Shown: positions 19,803 to 30,739 of the stretch, piece by piece
Numbering within the stretch: position 1 is the first letter of the stretch
How the letters are laid out: the number at the start of each line of letters is the position of its first letter
Assembly: GCA_018136815.1 (NCBI GenBank)
Contig: CM030931.1
Coordinates: forward strand, 2,273,398 to 2,337,397
DNA length: 64,000 nucleotides
Origin: Isochrysis galbana
Lineage: Eukaryota > Haptophyta > Isochrysidales > Isochrysidaceae
Direction of reading: 5' to 3'
Notes under the pieces: generated by a model
The model's database searches: none
Told to the model about the DNA's origin: nothing
The model's input: only the letters and a program-made list of their open reading frames with translations
Program-made: the position numbers and the translations under genes

Positions 19803-19950
19803 CTACGACGCACTTGCTTCCGTTAGCGTATTCATGCGAATGGCTGCCTGGTGCGCGGCGTAGCCGAAGCGCGAGAAGGTCCATGCCGTCTTAAAGGGCG
19901 AGTCGACCTCGTAGTCGGCCGCTGTTCCGTCGGCGAGCGCGACGCCGGAA
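19803..19950 (-). pseudogene. Possible C-terminal gene fragment
   Basis: The minus frame reads NVSGVALADGTAADYEVDSP then FKTAWTFSRFGYAAHQAAIR and stops at 19803. Composition is protein-like, but there is no ATG: the upstream end runs into a T run (the complement of the A10 before the knottin gene). It may be the 3' remnant of a gene cut off when the adjacent gene arrived. Family not recognised. Confidence 0.3.
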
Positions 19951-19965
19951 ACGTTGAAAAAAAAA

Positions 19966-20355
19966 ATGGACATACGAGTAGATATGCCCTCGAAACGACT
20001 TTTGATTGCCCTCGCGGTGGTCGTCGCCACCGTGGTCGCCGCCATCGTCGTGGCGTTGGTACTCACGAATAAGAAGCAGCCAGACAGATGTAAGGATGTG
20101 GATGGAGAGTGTGCAAACGATGGAGACTGTTGTCACGATCTCGTGTGTTCCGACCAAAAGTGCCGTACCGTCACACCGTGTATCGAGAAACGGGGGGCGT
20201 GCAGTTATGGCGACGAGTGCTGTGAAGGACTTGAGTGCAATGACGAGGGAGTGTGTGAGACGCCATGCCGCGAGCCAGGGTCGGTGTGCCAAAGTAACTC
20301 GGAGTGCTGTGGTGAATACACGTGTCGTAGTGGTACCTGCAGATCTGATGACTGA
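19966..20355 (+). CDS. Membrane-anchored protein with three knottin-like cysteine modules
   Basis: 129 aa from ATG at 19966 (an A10 run precedes it; a second ATG at 19984 is possible). After a short basic leader (MPSKRLL) comes one hydrophobic segment (IALAVVVATVVAAIVVALVL), so the protein is probably a type II membrane protein with its C-terminus outside or in the lumen. The rest is three modules of 25-27 residues, each with six cysteines: CKDVDGECANDGDCCHDLVC, CIEKRGACSYGDECCEGLEC and CREPGSVCQSNSECCGEYTC, each with one further Cys. The spacing C-x6-C-x5-CC-x4-C-x(3-4)-C fits an inhibitor-cystine-knot or dickkopf/colipase-like fold. Such folds serve as inhibitors, toxins or adhesion modules; the role here is unknown. 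It is intronless and 62 bp upstream of the next gene on the same strand. Confidence 0.65.
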   Translation: MDIRVDMPSKRLLIALAVVVATVVAAIVVALVLTNKKQPDRCKDVDGECANDGDCCHDLVCSDQKCRTVTPCIEKRGACSYGDECCEGLECNDEGVCETPCREPGSVCQSNSECCGEYTCRSGTCRSDD

Positions 20356-20417
20356 TTGGCGAGCACGGAACAAAGTGAAAAGCGCTCACGGAAACTTTTT
20401 TCGTTTCGTGCTCATAA

Positions 20418-21053
20418 ATGACACATAGAGACCTTGCCTTGTCGCTCCTTTACCATGGCTCTCCCACACCTGAGACGGGAGACCCAGGTATACACGAGTT
20501 CGAAGAGCACTGGCGAAGGATTCTCGCCCCTGAACCCGGTGTCCAAAAGTACGCGACCCGTGACAATGGCGGCGTGGGCTTTGTCGCGTCCGTTGCACAG
20601 CGCGATGACGGTAGGCACTTGGTCGATGTGCACGGCGAAGCCTCGCATCACGCGTTCGTGTGCGAGGACATGTTTGTTGGCATCAGCTACCTCTGCCCAT
20701 TGACTGTATTGTCAGGAGGGTACGACAGAGTGAACGAGCTCAATGAAGCAGGGAACTCTTTGCTCTTCTACATCGGCGACCTCAAGTACGTCTTCGTGGG
20801 CATCGAAGTGTTCGAATTTGAGGCCGTCGACGAGATCGTCGCATTCGTATCGCCTGTAGGAGCGAACGACTTTCCGTATCCCTACGCCATCGATAAGACC
20901 GGTAGGCATTACCTCATGCTCGAAAAGAAGCAGGGGTACATTGACCCGTACCACAGCTTTTACGACATCGAAAAGAAGTTCAAGCTGACACACGAGGAGT
21001 GCGGTATACATTCGATGCGCTCATTGAAGACGATCCTTTCAAGACAAGTGTGA
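20418..21053 (+). CDS. Conserved-looking protein resembling large-DNA-virus hypotheticals
   Basis: 211 aa, intronless, ATG at 20418 directly after a T-rich leader. The C-terminal half has a striking phrase set: IVAFVSPVGANDFPYPYAID followed by KTGRHYLMLEKKQGYIDPY. I associate the pattern of a hydrophobic strand, SPVGxxDxPYPYAxD and YxLMxE with uncharacterised proteins of phycodnavirus- or mimivirus-like genomes, but this is from memory and unverified. The middle (YIGDLKYVFVGIEVFEFEAV) fits a beta-rich fold. It ends just before an assembly gap, so what follows is partly unknown. Together with the knottin gene it forms a tight same-strand pair. Confidence 0.65.
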   Translation: MTHRDLALSLLYHGSPTPETGDPGIHEFEEHWRRILAPEPGVQKYATRDNGGVGFVASVAQRDDGRHLVDVHGEASHHAFVCEDMFVGISYLCPLTVLSGGYDRVNELNEAGNSLLFYIGDLKYVFVGIEVFEFEAVDEIVAFVSPVGANDFPYPYAIDKTGRHYLMLEKKQGYIDPYHSFYDIEKKFKLTHEECGIHSMRSLKTILSRQV

Positions 21054-21103
21054 GGAGAGGTCCACGTCATGCGTGACGAGGAGGCCGCTGGAATTTTCAT
21101 CGA

Positions 21104-21203
21104 NNNNNNNNNNNNNNNNNNNNNNNNNNNNNNNNNNNNNNNNNNNNNNNNNNNNNNNNNNNNNNNNNNNNNNNNNNNNNNNNNNNNNNNNNNNNNNNNN
21201 NNN
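21104..21203. other. Assembly gap (100 N)
   Basis: Exactly 100 undetermined bases, the usual placeholder for a gap of unknown size. Linkage between the virus-like block and the TFIIIC90-like gene depends on this join. Confidence 0.95.
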
Positions 21204-21379
21204 CCGCGCCTGCCGCCGGCTTTGCCCCTTCCTCATTGCCCTCAGGCCCTATGGGCCATCCCAATTCGTCACTCTCTCTCTCTCTCTCTCTCCGTCCTCC
21301 TCTCCTCGGCCGACGGCAGGAAGATTCGTCGAAAACATTCTCCGGTCCCAAGCAAGATATCTTGTGGCTTGTGGGGGGT

Positions 21380-21894
21380 CTCTATCTTCGCCTTCCTCCT
21401 CGATCTAGTGGAGGACCGCGCCCTCGCTCTCAATCCTGTCCTCGCTGCTGACGTCCTTCTTCGCAAATGCGACGGGACCTTCGCAAACGGGGCCGATGGT
21501 TTCGCGAAAGACTCGGCGTCGATGGAGTGGGACCGCATGAGGGAGCGCGAGGCCGGCGCTGATCTATGTGAGCTCAGCAAGAATTTGGTTCGCGCCTACA
21601 TCCGCAAGCTTGGCGATTGGCGATTCCGCGGTTGACTCCACCAACGTGTGGGATCACTCAAACATGGCCCATGAGATCAACCAGAGGTTCGAAGAAATCA
21701 TTCGAAACGATAAGGTTGATCCTCAGCGCGGCGTCGACAATGCGATTAAATTTGCGGAGGTGTTCGCGGAGACTCGTTTCCGCGTAGAGAACCACGAGCT
21801 AGGTCGGTCGGCGCTCTCGTGTGTCAATCTCTGCCAACGGTACCTTAGCCCTTACGAACAGGCCCGGGTGAAGCGTCATCAATCCCGGACCTAG
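21380..21894 (+). CDS. Unresolved coding remnant after the gap (two frames)
   Basis: One frame reads LLDLVEDRALALNPVLAADV, DSASMEWDRMREREAGADLC and LVRAYIRKLGDWRFRG, stopping at 21635. A second frame from about 21640 reads NMAHEINQRFEEIIRNDKVD, AIKFAEVFAETRFRVENHEL and YLSPYEQARVKRHQ, stopping at 21894. Both look like real helical protein and lie end to end, so they may be one gene split by an unseen intron or a frameshift. The 5' end is probably in the gap. I recognise no family. Confidence 0.35.
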
Positions 21895-22110
21895 ACGAAG
21901 CAAACTGTGGCTAACGTACGCTCTAAGGCTTCAAGCGAGGCAAAGAGCGATGCTCCACGGACATGGTTGCCCCCTCCCCCCCAACCCACCTGTTTTTTTC
22001 TTTCTTGTGAAGTCTTCCCGCCTTGCTCGCCTCCCCCAGCAGACCCGGCGCGGCGGTGGCCGCCGTCTGCACCCCCTGCCTTCCGCTCGGCGCCCCTCGC
22101 TCGCCTCCTC

Positions 22111-25100
22111 ATGCCTCTTGCGCGCCGGTCTTCGGTCGAAGCGTCGCCGGGGACGAGCGCCTACGTCAACATCGGCCGCACGCCCTGGCGCGTCTGCAGC
22201 GGCATACCCTTCCCACCAATTTACCCCAATGCTCTAGTGTGGTCACAGCACGATGAGCTCGCCATCTGCACCTCGCGCCGGGTCGTCGTGCTCTCCGCGC
22301 GCGCGGCGCACGCGGAGCGCGCATTTCTCCGCGCGGAAGATGTGCTAGCGCACGATGCTGAGCACGCATCGGATATTCGACTCGGGCGCCAAGTGAAGAT
22401 GAAGACGCTCGAGTCCAGGCCGTGGAGGGATGGGGGCCCATCAGTCGATGATCCCTGCCCGATGCAACTGCAAGAGGCCAGCTTTCGAGCCATCAGTTGG
22501 TCACCTCTGTTGCCTGGCGAACCTCCTTCCTGCGTGCTCGCGGTCAGTATTGCCCATCGCACAGGAATCTACCGAGCGCCACAAAGGTTCAGCATGGAGC
22601 TCACCCTCACCATCGATCTGACAACGATGATACAATCTGCGATCGCTCAGCAGCAGCAAGACGGCGATGTCGGCAATAAGCGGTCGAAGCAACCTCTCCC
22701 TCGATACTGCACCGAAATTAGCTCTAGCACATGGTCAGATTCGTTCCACGTGCAGGCAATGACAACCGACGCAAGATGGTCCGATGAGTCCGATCGGCGG
22801 ACAGCTGATGCCCCTGCACTGCCTGGCGGCAGTAGTAGCACAAGAGCAGCCTCTAAGGTCAACGACACCGCCATCTACTCCACTGTGAGCCTCCTGGCGC
22901 TCGGTGGGCCGCACGTGCTCTGTATCATGGTGCATGAAGTCGCGGGGCTCGTCGGAACAACCGGTCCTGCCTCCACGGGCCAGGCGTTGTCGCTCGCGCA
23001 GCTATCTGATGGGCCGGGCACTGAGCAGCAGTCCACATATGTGCAGCGTGCTTCTCGATGGGGAACCGGGTGTATTCTCCAGTGTGGGGAGGGCACTTGC
23101 GTCTCGTGCGTTTCGTTCGTCCCTTCCTCTTCTACGAGCATGCGCCTCGCTTCAGGTGGCATGGACGGATCTATCCGCATCTGGCACCTGACGTATACGC
23201 ACACCAGTGGTGATGACAACGATGCGGGTGTTGGCACCGTGGCTGAGACAGGTTCTTGGACCGTCTTGTCGCCGGATAGACGCCCCGTCCACTCAATTGC
23301 AGCTGTTGCCATGATCGGCGACGTGCCACGAACCAGCGCCAGCGAAAGCGATGCTGTGCCCGCAGAAGCGAGCCATTGCGAGTTCCGACCGTGGGAGGCA
23401 GGAAGCCCAAGCACTACCGCCAGCACTGACGTACCGGCCCGACTGGCAATGATAGCGTGTCGCGGGAACACTGTGCACGTACTCTCACTTTCACCACCAG
23501 AGACATGTACACTCTCCGCACGCCAGACTGGACCGAATATGCAATCCGGGGACGCAGCAACGACGGATGCGCTTGCCACTCGTGCATGGCGCGTAACGTG
23601 TGTCGCGACGGAACGGCACTCTCATCAAGTTGGCGCCGTATACATCTCGCAGCACTGCTGGGTTTCCGTTTCCGTCGATGGGACAGCCCTTACTGGGGCT
23701 CAGCATATCACCGGTGGAGAGCATGCCAATGCGGATGGGAGGGAAGGTGGCCCGACGGTGGTTGAAACGCGCTCCCTCCCGTTGCTCCAAGGCTCGCTCC
23801 TCACGCGGACGCAACAGAAGCGCGTTGGTGAGCCATCTCCCCGCTCTGATCCGCATGTCTTTTTCTTGTATTCGCCAGAGACGTCACCAAAGTGTGACGC
23901 TCCGATTCGACAGGATTGTCGTTCAACTGGACGTTAACACCAAATCCAGAGAGCAACTTGCACCCACCACCAATGCTCAGCTAGCACTAGACGGTGCCCT
24001 TGATTCATGTCACCCTAAAGAGCGCCCCTGTGTCCCGCTTCTTCTCCTCGCAGAACGCGCACACCTCGACTTGGCAGAGGATGAGGACTCGCGGGAGCCC
24101 AGCGCGAGCTTGGGGATTGCGGCCGCAATTTGCGGTGGATCCATGGCTGTACTTCAGCGGATATTTGCGGACAAGATGGGGCAATCTAGATTCGACATGC
24201 AGGTGAGATGAGGAAATACGTCTAAGACTCGACCATTACCATACGCGTAGCCTAGCTAACGATTGTATTTCGTCAGTGATGAGTAGCATAGATGGCCCTA
24301 GCAGCGGTCACACATCCAGCATATCGGTTTCACACTGGATGTTCATCCTTGCAAAGGCGATCATTGTTCGCTTTGCGCGTGATGCCGTCGACACATGGAC
24401 AGATGGTGCGCTCCCCTTTGTCTCACTCACGGGCTCACTTCCTTGCCCTCCTCCCCCGTCGGATGGCCTCGCCATACAGGCACGCCTTCTCTTCGCCGCG
24501 ACTTTTGACCCTGAGCGCACACCTCGGCGTACATCCGGTGCTTCCCAGCCATCGCGTGATTCTTCCATTACGACTTTGGTGGCGGCTTCTCCCCTCGCGG
24601 CAACAGACACCTCGGGCGTTTCCCTTTCTGCCGCCCCGCCTCCGCCCATGCCTCTCGCCCATCCCCTGCCAAGCATCGCTTCTCTCGCCTCGCGCCGGCC
24701 CCCGGGATCGCCGTTGTGGGGGGTTGCGTTTGGGCTTTCTGCACTTCCGAAAACACATTGGCAAGCCATTCTTGGTAGAATGCATCGCGAAGTCGTCCAC
24801 ATGCGTATTGGCGACGCGTCACCCATCCAGTTCCCCAGTTACTTCAATTCAACTCCAGGAAGGTCATCGGTCACATCTCCTGCCCTAGCCCGCTCCGAGG
24901 CATTTCAGGCCCTCCACGCGATTTCCGCCGAATTGGAAGGTATCCTGGCAGCGGGTCCGGACGGATGTACGGCGTCTCAAAACTGTTCCTCAACGGTAAG
25001 TCTTGAGTCGCTAGCGTCGCCTAGCGAAATCGCCGGAGGCGACGACGGGTGTGCGACGATCGGTGTCCCAGGGATCGATACCGAGGGACTGCCACGCTCC

Positions 25101-25832
25101 CTCAGCGAGCACTGCACTCGCGAATTGGCTCTCGCGCAAGCGAGATTCCTCATTGAGAGCTTTCTCCAACTTGGAAACCCTCAACCTGCGGTCCGGTCCA
25201 TTGGCCGTTCCTCCATGGACAATTGCCGGAGCGCTCTACTAGCTTCCGATTTCCTTCTCGCACAGCTGGTCTTAGATGGCAAGCAGTGTAATATCGCTGC
25301 CGCCTGTGAGGATACGACGTCGAACGACGGCCTCGAATGGCTGCTAAGCAATCGCTCTGCCTCTGCCAATCGCATCATGACCGCGAGTGAGGATGACGTC
25401 GTACGATGGGATGCCCGAGCCGTTGCATACTGCTATCGGCGATTGCAATGCAATCTAGGTGCCTCTGCACTCCACACCGCTTCGTTGAGCAATGCATTAG
25501 CAAACACAGACACTCCAAGCACTTCATGCGACCCCAACCAATTTCATGCACCCTCGCGAGAGCAATGCGAGATGTGCGACTCTAATGTTTGCATGTCTTC
25601 CGCGTTCATCCATGGGCAGACCTGCTCGGCTGGGCATTTGCAGGCTCGGTGTTGGCTCTGCTTTGAGTTGGTGAAGAGTCCATCGTGGCATTGTTCCGTG
25701 TGCGACGCCAGCTCTTGCCGCGCGCACGACGCAGATGCAGACGCCAATCGGGGGCCGTTACGCGCCATAGCGACGGTAGGAGTTTGTGGGCTATGTGGGA
25801 CGGTGTGCAAGGAACGCGGCTTTCTCTTTTGA
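22111..25832 (+). CDS. TFIIIC 90-kDa subunit-like protein (WD40 region plus zf-TFIIIC)
   Basis: This is a putative subunit of the RNA polymerase III factor TFIIIC (GTF3C4/Sfc9 group). Three coding stretches: 22111 to about 23827, about 23879-24202 and about 24277-25832. From ATG 22111 the start NALVWSQHDELAICTSRRVV is a typical first propeller blade, and LASGGMDGSIRIWHLTY is a WD repeat near residue 350. The C-terminal about 90 residues carry paired zinc-binding motifs, CEMCDSN...CSAGHLQARCWLCFELV and CSVCDASSCRAH...CGLCGTVC, in the order seen in TFIIIC90. The donor at 24203 (CAG/GTGAGA) is excellent, but the frames on either side do not rejoin with the obvious acceptor at 24276; the first intron (about 23828-23878) has the same problem. 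The exact joints therefore need transcript data. Confidence 0.7.
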
Positions 25833-25955
25833 GCGTTTGGAATGCTGGATGATGCTAGTCGTTTGCAGGGGCCTGAGGCGCTAGGAAGCAGGAAGGGCCG
25901 GACGTAGCGAGCGAACAAGCTCGATTTGTGTCTATCTTTCTGCGGGCTCGACTTC

Positions 25956-26460
25956 AACTAAGTTTATACTTGGTTCACTCATGGCGGGGCACGAGCCCCC
26001 CTCTCTCTCCACTCCTCCCCTGCCATGGGGGAGGAACCACCCGCTCTCCTGGCACGCCTGATGGCCTGCCAGGAGCACACTGCCCTGCTGACCCATCCCT
26101 CTCCCCACAGGCACGCCTGATTCGCCCGCCCTGGCCTGTCGTGGCCAGCCCATCCCTCTGACCAGCCCCTCCTCCCCCTGGGCCCCCCTGATCAGGACCC
26201 CCCAGCCAGCTCCAGTCGACTTGCAGGGGCGCGGAGCGCCAGCGAGGGAGAGGCAGGAGGGGCCAGGGCCATGCCCCAGCCTCACCTGCCCCCTGAGCTG
26301 TGCTCCCAGGCCCCTGCAGGCCACCTGGGGACCTAAAGAGGGGCCGCAGGCGCGCGCCATGGGCCCCCGCCGCAGGGAAGAGAGGAGGAAAAGGGAAGAG
26401 GAAGAGGGAGGGGAGGGGGGAGCGGCAGCTCTCCCCTCCGGTGTTTACGTGTCTTCTAGA
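25956..26460 (+). repeat. Repeat family A, plus copy lacking the 3' tail
   Basis: It starts AACTAAGTTTATACTTGGTT at 25956 and follows the 12646 copy, including the TCCTGGCA/TGCCAGGA hairpin region, before diverging at about 26400. It lies about 120 bp after the TFIIIC90-like stop codon. Confidence 0.8.
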
Positions 26461-26520
26461 CCTAGTTGGGTAAGAGAAGACGGGGGCGCCAGAGCCAGGA
26501 GGGAAGGGCCGCGGCTTGCC

Positions 26521-26998
26521 GTCCCCCATCCGGATGGATCGTCGAAAACGGCCACGCAGCGCGCCCGGCATCGGTTCGAAGTTGGGCTCTCCGGGCCTCC
26601 CTCGGCGACGGCTCAACGTTCAATGGGCTCGGCGGGTGGGTGATTTCGACGAGGGTTCGGCGCGCGGCCTGCCCGATTGGCGTGACCATCCGGGTGGGAT
26701 ATGCGTGTTTGGTATCTGGTGGGGTCCCCCATCCGGATGGATCATCGAAAACGGCCACGCAGCTAGCGCGCCCGGCATCGGTTCGAAGTTGGGCTCTCCG
26801 GGCCTCCCTCGGCGACGGCTCAACGTTCAATGGGCTCGGCGGGTGGGTGATTTCGACGAGGGTTCGGCGCGCGGCCTGTCTGATTGGCGTGACCATCCGG
26901 GTGGGATATGCGTATTTGGTATCTGGTAGGGTCCCCCATCCGGATGGATCGTCGAAAACGGCCACGCAGCGCGCCCGGCATCGGTTCAAAGTTGGGCT
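26521..26998. repeat. Tandem repeat, about 205-bp unit, 2.3 copies
   Basis: The phrase gtcccccatccggatggatc begins at 26521, 26724 and 26931, giving periods of 203 and 207 bp with near-identical content between; the third copy is cut at about 26998. Open frames through it on both strands result from the period being near a multiple of three. I do not call a gene. Confidence 0.9.
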
Positions 26999-26999
26999 T

Positions 27000-28310
27000 T
27001 TTAAGCTTTTGCGATTTTAGCGTCTTTTGTCAGTTTTTGATTACGTTTTGTTGTGGGGGCCCAAGGGGGAGGTCCGGGTCCTAATGGGCCCCGGATATGT
27101 GCTTGTTGGGTGTATTGGGAACTTTCTCCCGAAAAAAATCCTTAAATTTCCTCAATTCTGAGATGGTCATTTTTTCACCCCTTATAAAAAACACTGTTTG
27201 ACCGCCCTAGAGAAGACAGAAGACAGTCATGGAACTTTTGATGACATCGAGAGAAAGTAAGAGAAGAGGCGGTATACCAATCAACGAGACCTTGAGGCTT
27301 AAAATAGCCCACAGGTTAGAAGTAAAAGCCTGTCATCGTATGAAATACGACAGCTACGTGTAGTAGGTAGTGGTTCCATTCGCCGCGAGTGCGGTAAGAA
27401 TATTAGAAGGTTTAATGTTAATGGGACGCGGGACGCGGGCGGCGCCGACATCACTTGGGCACGTCTTTGCCTCGCGTCGGCGTCGGCGCATATCTACGCC
27501 CAGCAGCTGCCTCCATGCATATGCATGGCAGGGCAAACTGCGAAAGGGGGCGAGCGCACCTCGTTGTTGGCCATCGCTGCGGAGGCGGAGATGCGGAGAG
27601 CGGAGACGGAGACGCGAGACGCGGAGAGCATTGTTGATTGTTGGGTTCGCGCGCCGACCCAATACCAATAATACCCCCAAGTCCCAAGTCCAAGTCGAGA
27701 CTCAACAACGGCTCAACAGCGCGACTTGCCAAGTCGCCGCGGTTGAGTCAAAGTTGAGTCCCCGTTGAGTCACTGCAAACCTCCCCGAGTATCAGTACTC
27801 TATATTTTTGATTTATTCATGTGAGGTAATGTCAGACTGTCAGACCACAGATCACAGAATGAAGCGGGACGAACGAGGGCCCTTTTTTTTTTGTTCGTTC
27901 CTGCTCATCATCAGCAGGCGGGGGGACGACGCCGGGGAGAAGGAGAAGACGGAAAGAGAGAAAGGGGAGTGGGAGAAAGAATAGGTAGAGAGGAGCGGAG
28001 AGAAGAAAGAAGGAAGGTGAGGAAGGGAGGGGCGTGACGAACGGGTTCTACTCGCGCGGAGTATTAGAGGGCGGGCGGCGGGCAAGCACACAGAGAGAGA
28101 GAAAGGGGAGGGGGTGGGGAAGGAGAGACGAGGGAAGAAGAGGGAGAGAAGAGAGGGAGAGAGAGGAAGGGAGGGAGAGAGGAGAAGGGGGGGAGGATCG
28201 GGGAGACAGAGAGAGAGGAGAGGAGAGGGAGAGAAAAAAAAAGGGAGAGAGAGGGAGAGAAGAGAGGCGGGGTGGGGGGGAAGGAGAGGAGCGGGCGGCG
28301 CGCACATCCG
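27000..28310. other. Intergenic with repeat pieces and purine-rich tract
   Basis: 27160-27215 carries the tttgaccgccctag repeat motif shared with 53066-53117 and 60692-60757. 27355-27418 is a lone family A tail (ttccattcgccgcgagtgcg then gtaagaatatta). 27950-28290 is almost pure GA on the plus strand, just before the kinase start. Confidence 0.6.
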
Positions 28311-30739
28311 ATGGGCAATGTGGGCTCTCGGCTCTGTGGCGCGGAAGGAGGGATCTTCCGCCGGTTTCAGATCGAGGAGGACGTGAAGCTCGGCTCGGGC
28401 GGTTTCGGAACCACACTACGCGCCTTCGACCGCCAGAACAAGACGTGAGACAGCGCCACGCCTCTCCATGCGATCACTGAGAGTTGCGGCTGCTGAGCGC
28501 TTTCCGCTCGCTGCGGAGGGACAAAGTGGCCTGGCGCGGTGCATCAAGTGAATCTCGGATTCTTTGAGCTGCGACTCAGTCCTCGCAGCCCTCCCCCTCC
28601 CACAACCTCCCTTTCCCCCTTTCGGCTGGCGATTCGCTCGCTATTTCTCTTTTTGGGAGGTCTTGCCGTGGCACTCATGTCGCCAGCGGCAGACGCCCGT
28701 CCGCATTCCCGCCTCACACACCATTGAGCCTGCCCCCCTCAGGTACGTGGCGGCCAAGTGCGTCTCGTTGCGCAAGATGTCGCTGGAACGAATCGAACGG
28801 GAGGTGGCGATCACAAAAAAGGTTGCGCACGATCACGTAATCTCGGTCTTTGGCGCAGCGCGCCGACGCGACGAGTACATCATCTTCCTTGAACTGTGCC
28901 AGGAGGAGCTTTTCGCACTGGTGGAGAGGAAAAGCACACTGAATGAGAAAGAATGCCGTCACTTCATGTCCCAGCTTCTGTCCGCCGTCAATCACATCCA
29001 CAGGTGAGCTCATCGCCCTTTGACGATCGCCCTTTGACGAGTTGGTGGCACTGCACTGGCACTTGTTCCAAAAATCGCGACGCTTGCCAAGGTGTCGCTC
29101 GCTGGCAGCCACCCTGGGCAAGAGTTGATGCGAGCTGGAACAAGTTTTAGACCCCCCCCTTCCTTCCGGATCTTGCCCCTCTTTTCATCCCCAGTTGCGG
29201 CGTGCTCCATCGCGATCTCAAGCTCGAAAACCTGATGCTCACTGCGCATGACGCTTCACTCCGAGTGATAGATTTTGGCTTGGCCCATCAATATGCGATG
29301 CAAGAGGACGGGAAGACGCCGAAGGTGCAGATTCTTGCCCGCCCGCCCCTGTCCCGATCGAGGGGCCTCCCCGTCAATCGGTTGAATCCCGGAGCAAAAT
29401 TCCGTATCCGGCGAGCAATACCCGCTTCGACCTTTGGATGGTGATACCCTGGCATCCGGACCTCGTTAGGTTGAGATGCTGTATCATTGCTGCGGTTCAC
29501 GCTCGTACTGCGCACCGGAAGTTCTGAATCAAGCTGGCTACGCCTTTGGCGCCGACGTGTGGAGCTGTGGTGTCGCTCTATTCGCCATGCTTCTCGGATT
29601 CTTCCCTCTCGAAGAAGCTTCCCATGCTGACTGGAGGTGTGAGAGGGCGCCCAGGTTCCTCGGCTGTTGTATGGACGCAGGAGCACAGTTAATGACCTCG
29701 ACTCGATTTTATTCCATATCTAGTCTAGGCCACTCATGACTATGCGAGGAGTTGATTCTTGTTAGTTGCGACTACTCTTTTGAGGCTACTTGACTCGGAG
29801 CCTATCGTCCTTCTCTTAGGTACGACAAGCTGAAGCGCGCTCAGGCTGACGGCAAATGCACTGTGAGCACTGTCCTCCAATGGTACGGCAAGAGCCATAC
29901 CCTCACGGACGAGGCGCTTTCACTCCTTGATGGTATGCTTTCGATCGACAAGGTACGTTATCACTCTTCCTACCTCATAATGCCTCCCCCAGCGCTTTCT
30001 TCTCATCCGAAGCCCCTTTGTTCCCTTCTCCGTTGTCTTTAGTCGTGCCGCCTTTCCCCCAAGGCAACGCTCGAACATCCTTGGTTCACGTCCGAGGCGT
30101 TGAGCCAGCGGCGACGTACCCGTTCACCCGTCTATCGCACACGCGGTCGCGCCGCCGAGGAGGATGAAACCGACGAGACCAACCTCGAGACAGTGCGAGC
30201 TGACAAACAGGCAATTGACGCTTCATGCGGCACCGGCGTGTCGAACGTGACCTGGATCCAAACATGCGCCTTGGGCGCAATAATTCAGCCTAGATGCTTA
30301 AGTGTTTGTCAGCCCTCAGCCCATCACCTAACCCGTCCACCGTCAGGCGAGTTGGGCGGCCTACTTGGCGGGCACTTCGGCGCGGCTACTCACGTCAATT
30401 ACAGGCGTCGATTTCCAGCAAGGTGGAACACCAGTGAGTACCTCGCACTACTGCAGGATGCATGCTACGAGAGCCATATCGGGCTCGAACCTCTCATTCG
30501 TTGCCCTTGTCCAATGCGCGCTCACTCATTTACATTACTCTGATCAGGATCCGTCGAACGGGCGCGCCCGCCCCGTGTACCGTGCGGCCGAGGTGGATGC
30601 GATGCTCGCCGACGTCATTGCCAATCTCGACGAGGGCGAGCCGTTGGCGCCACCCGATTTGCGGCGCAATGCGCAATTCGGAGCGCCGGGATTTATCGCC
30701 ACCCTACCTGACACAGCGCCACAAGGCATCAACATGTGA
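28311..30739 (+). CDS. Ser/Thr protein kinase (CAMK-like) with N-myristoylation-type start
   Basis: Exons 28311-28444, 28743-29003, 29195-29324, 29470-29636, 29820-29952 and 30043 onward join at GT-AG introns in frame. The start MGNVGSRLCG has Gly2, Ser6 and Cys9, the classical pattern for N-myristoylation plus palmitoylation, so the kinase probably sits at membranes. Kinase landmarks appear in order: glycine loop LGSGGFG, VAAK (beta-3 Lys), HRDLKLEN catalytic loop, DFG in VIDFGLAHQY, GSRSYCAPEVL, DVWSCGVALFAMLLG and the final ATLEHPWF. All catalytic residues are present. The C-terminal tail (SRS-like RRRTRSPVYR, then acidic EEDETDETN) goes through one or two more small exons I could not place exactly; the last, 30548-30739, reads DPSNGRARPVYRAAEVDAML and ends at 30739. 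Confidence 0.85.

Noticed and set aside
26466-27020. 184-codon and 175-codon frames on opposite strands
   Set aside because: Produced by the 205-bp tandem repeat; internal repetition matches the DNA period on both strands.
27852-28480. Frames rich in Ser/Leu/Pro or Glu/Arg/Gly
   Set aside because: Translation of a purine tract; no coding signal.
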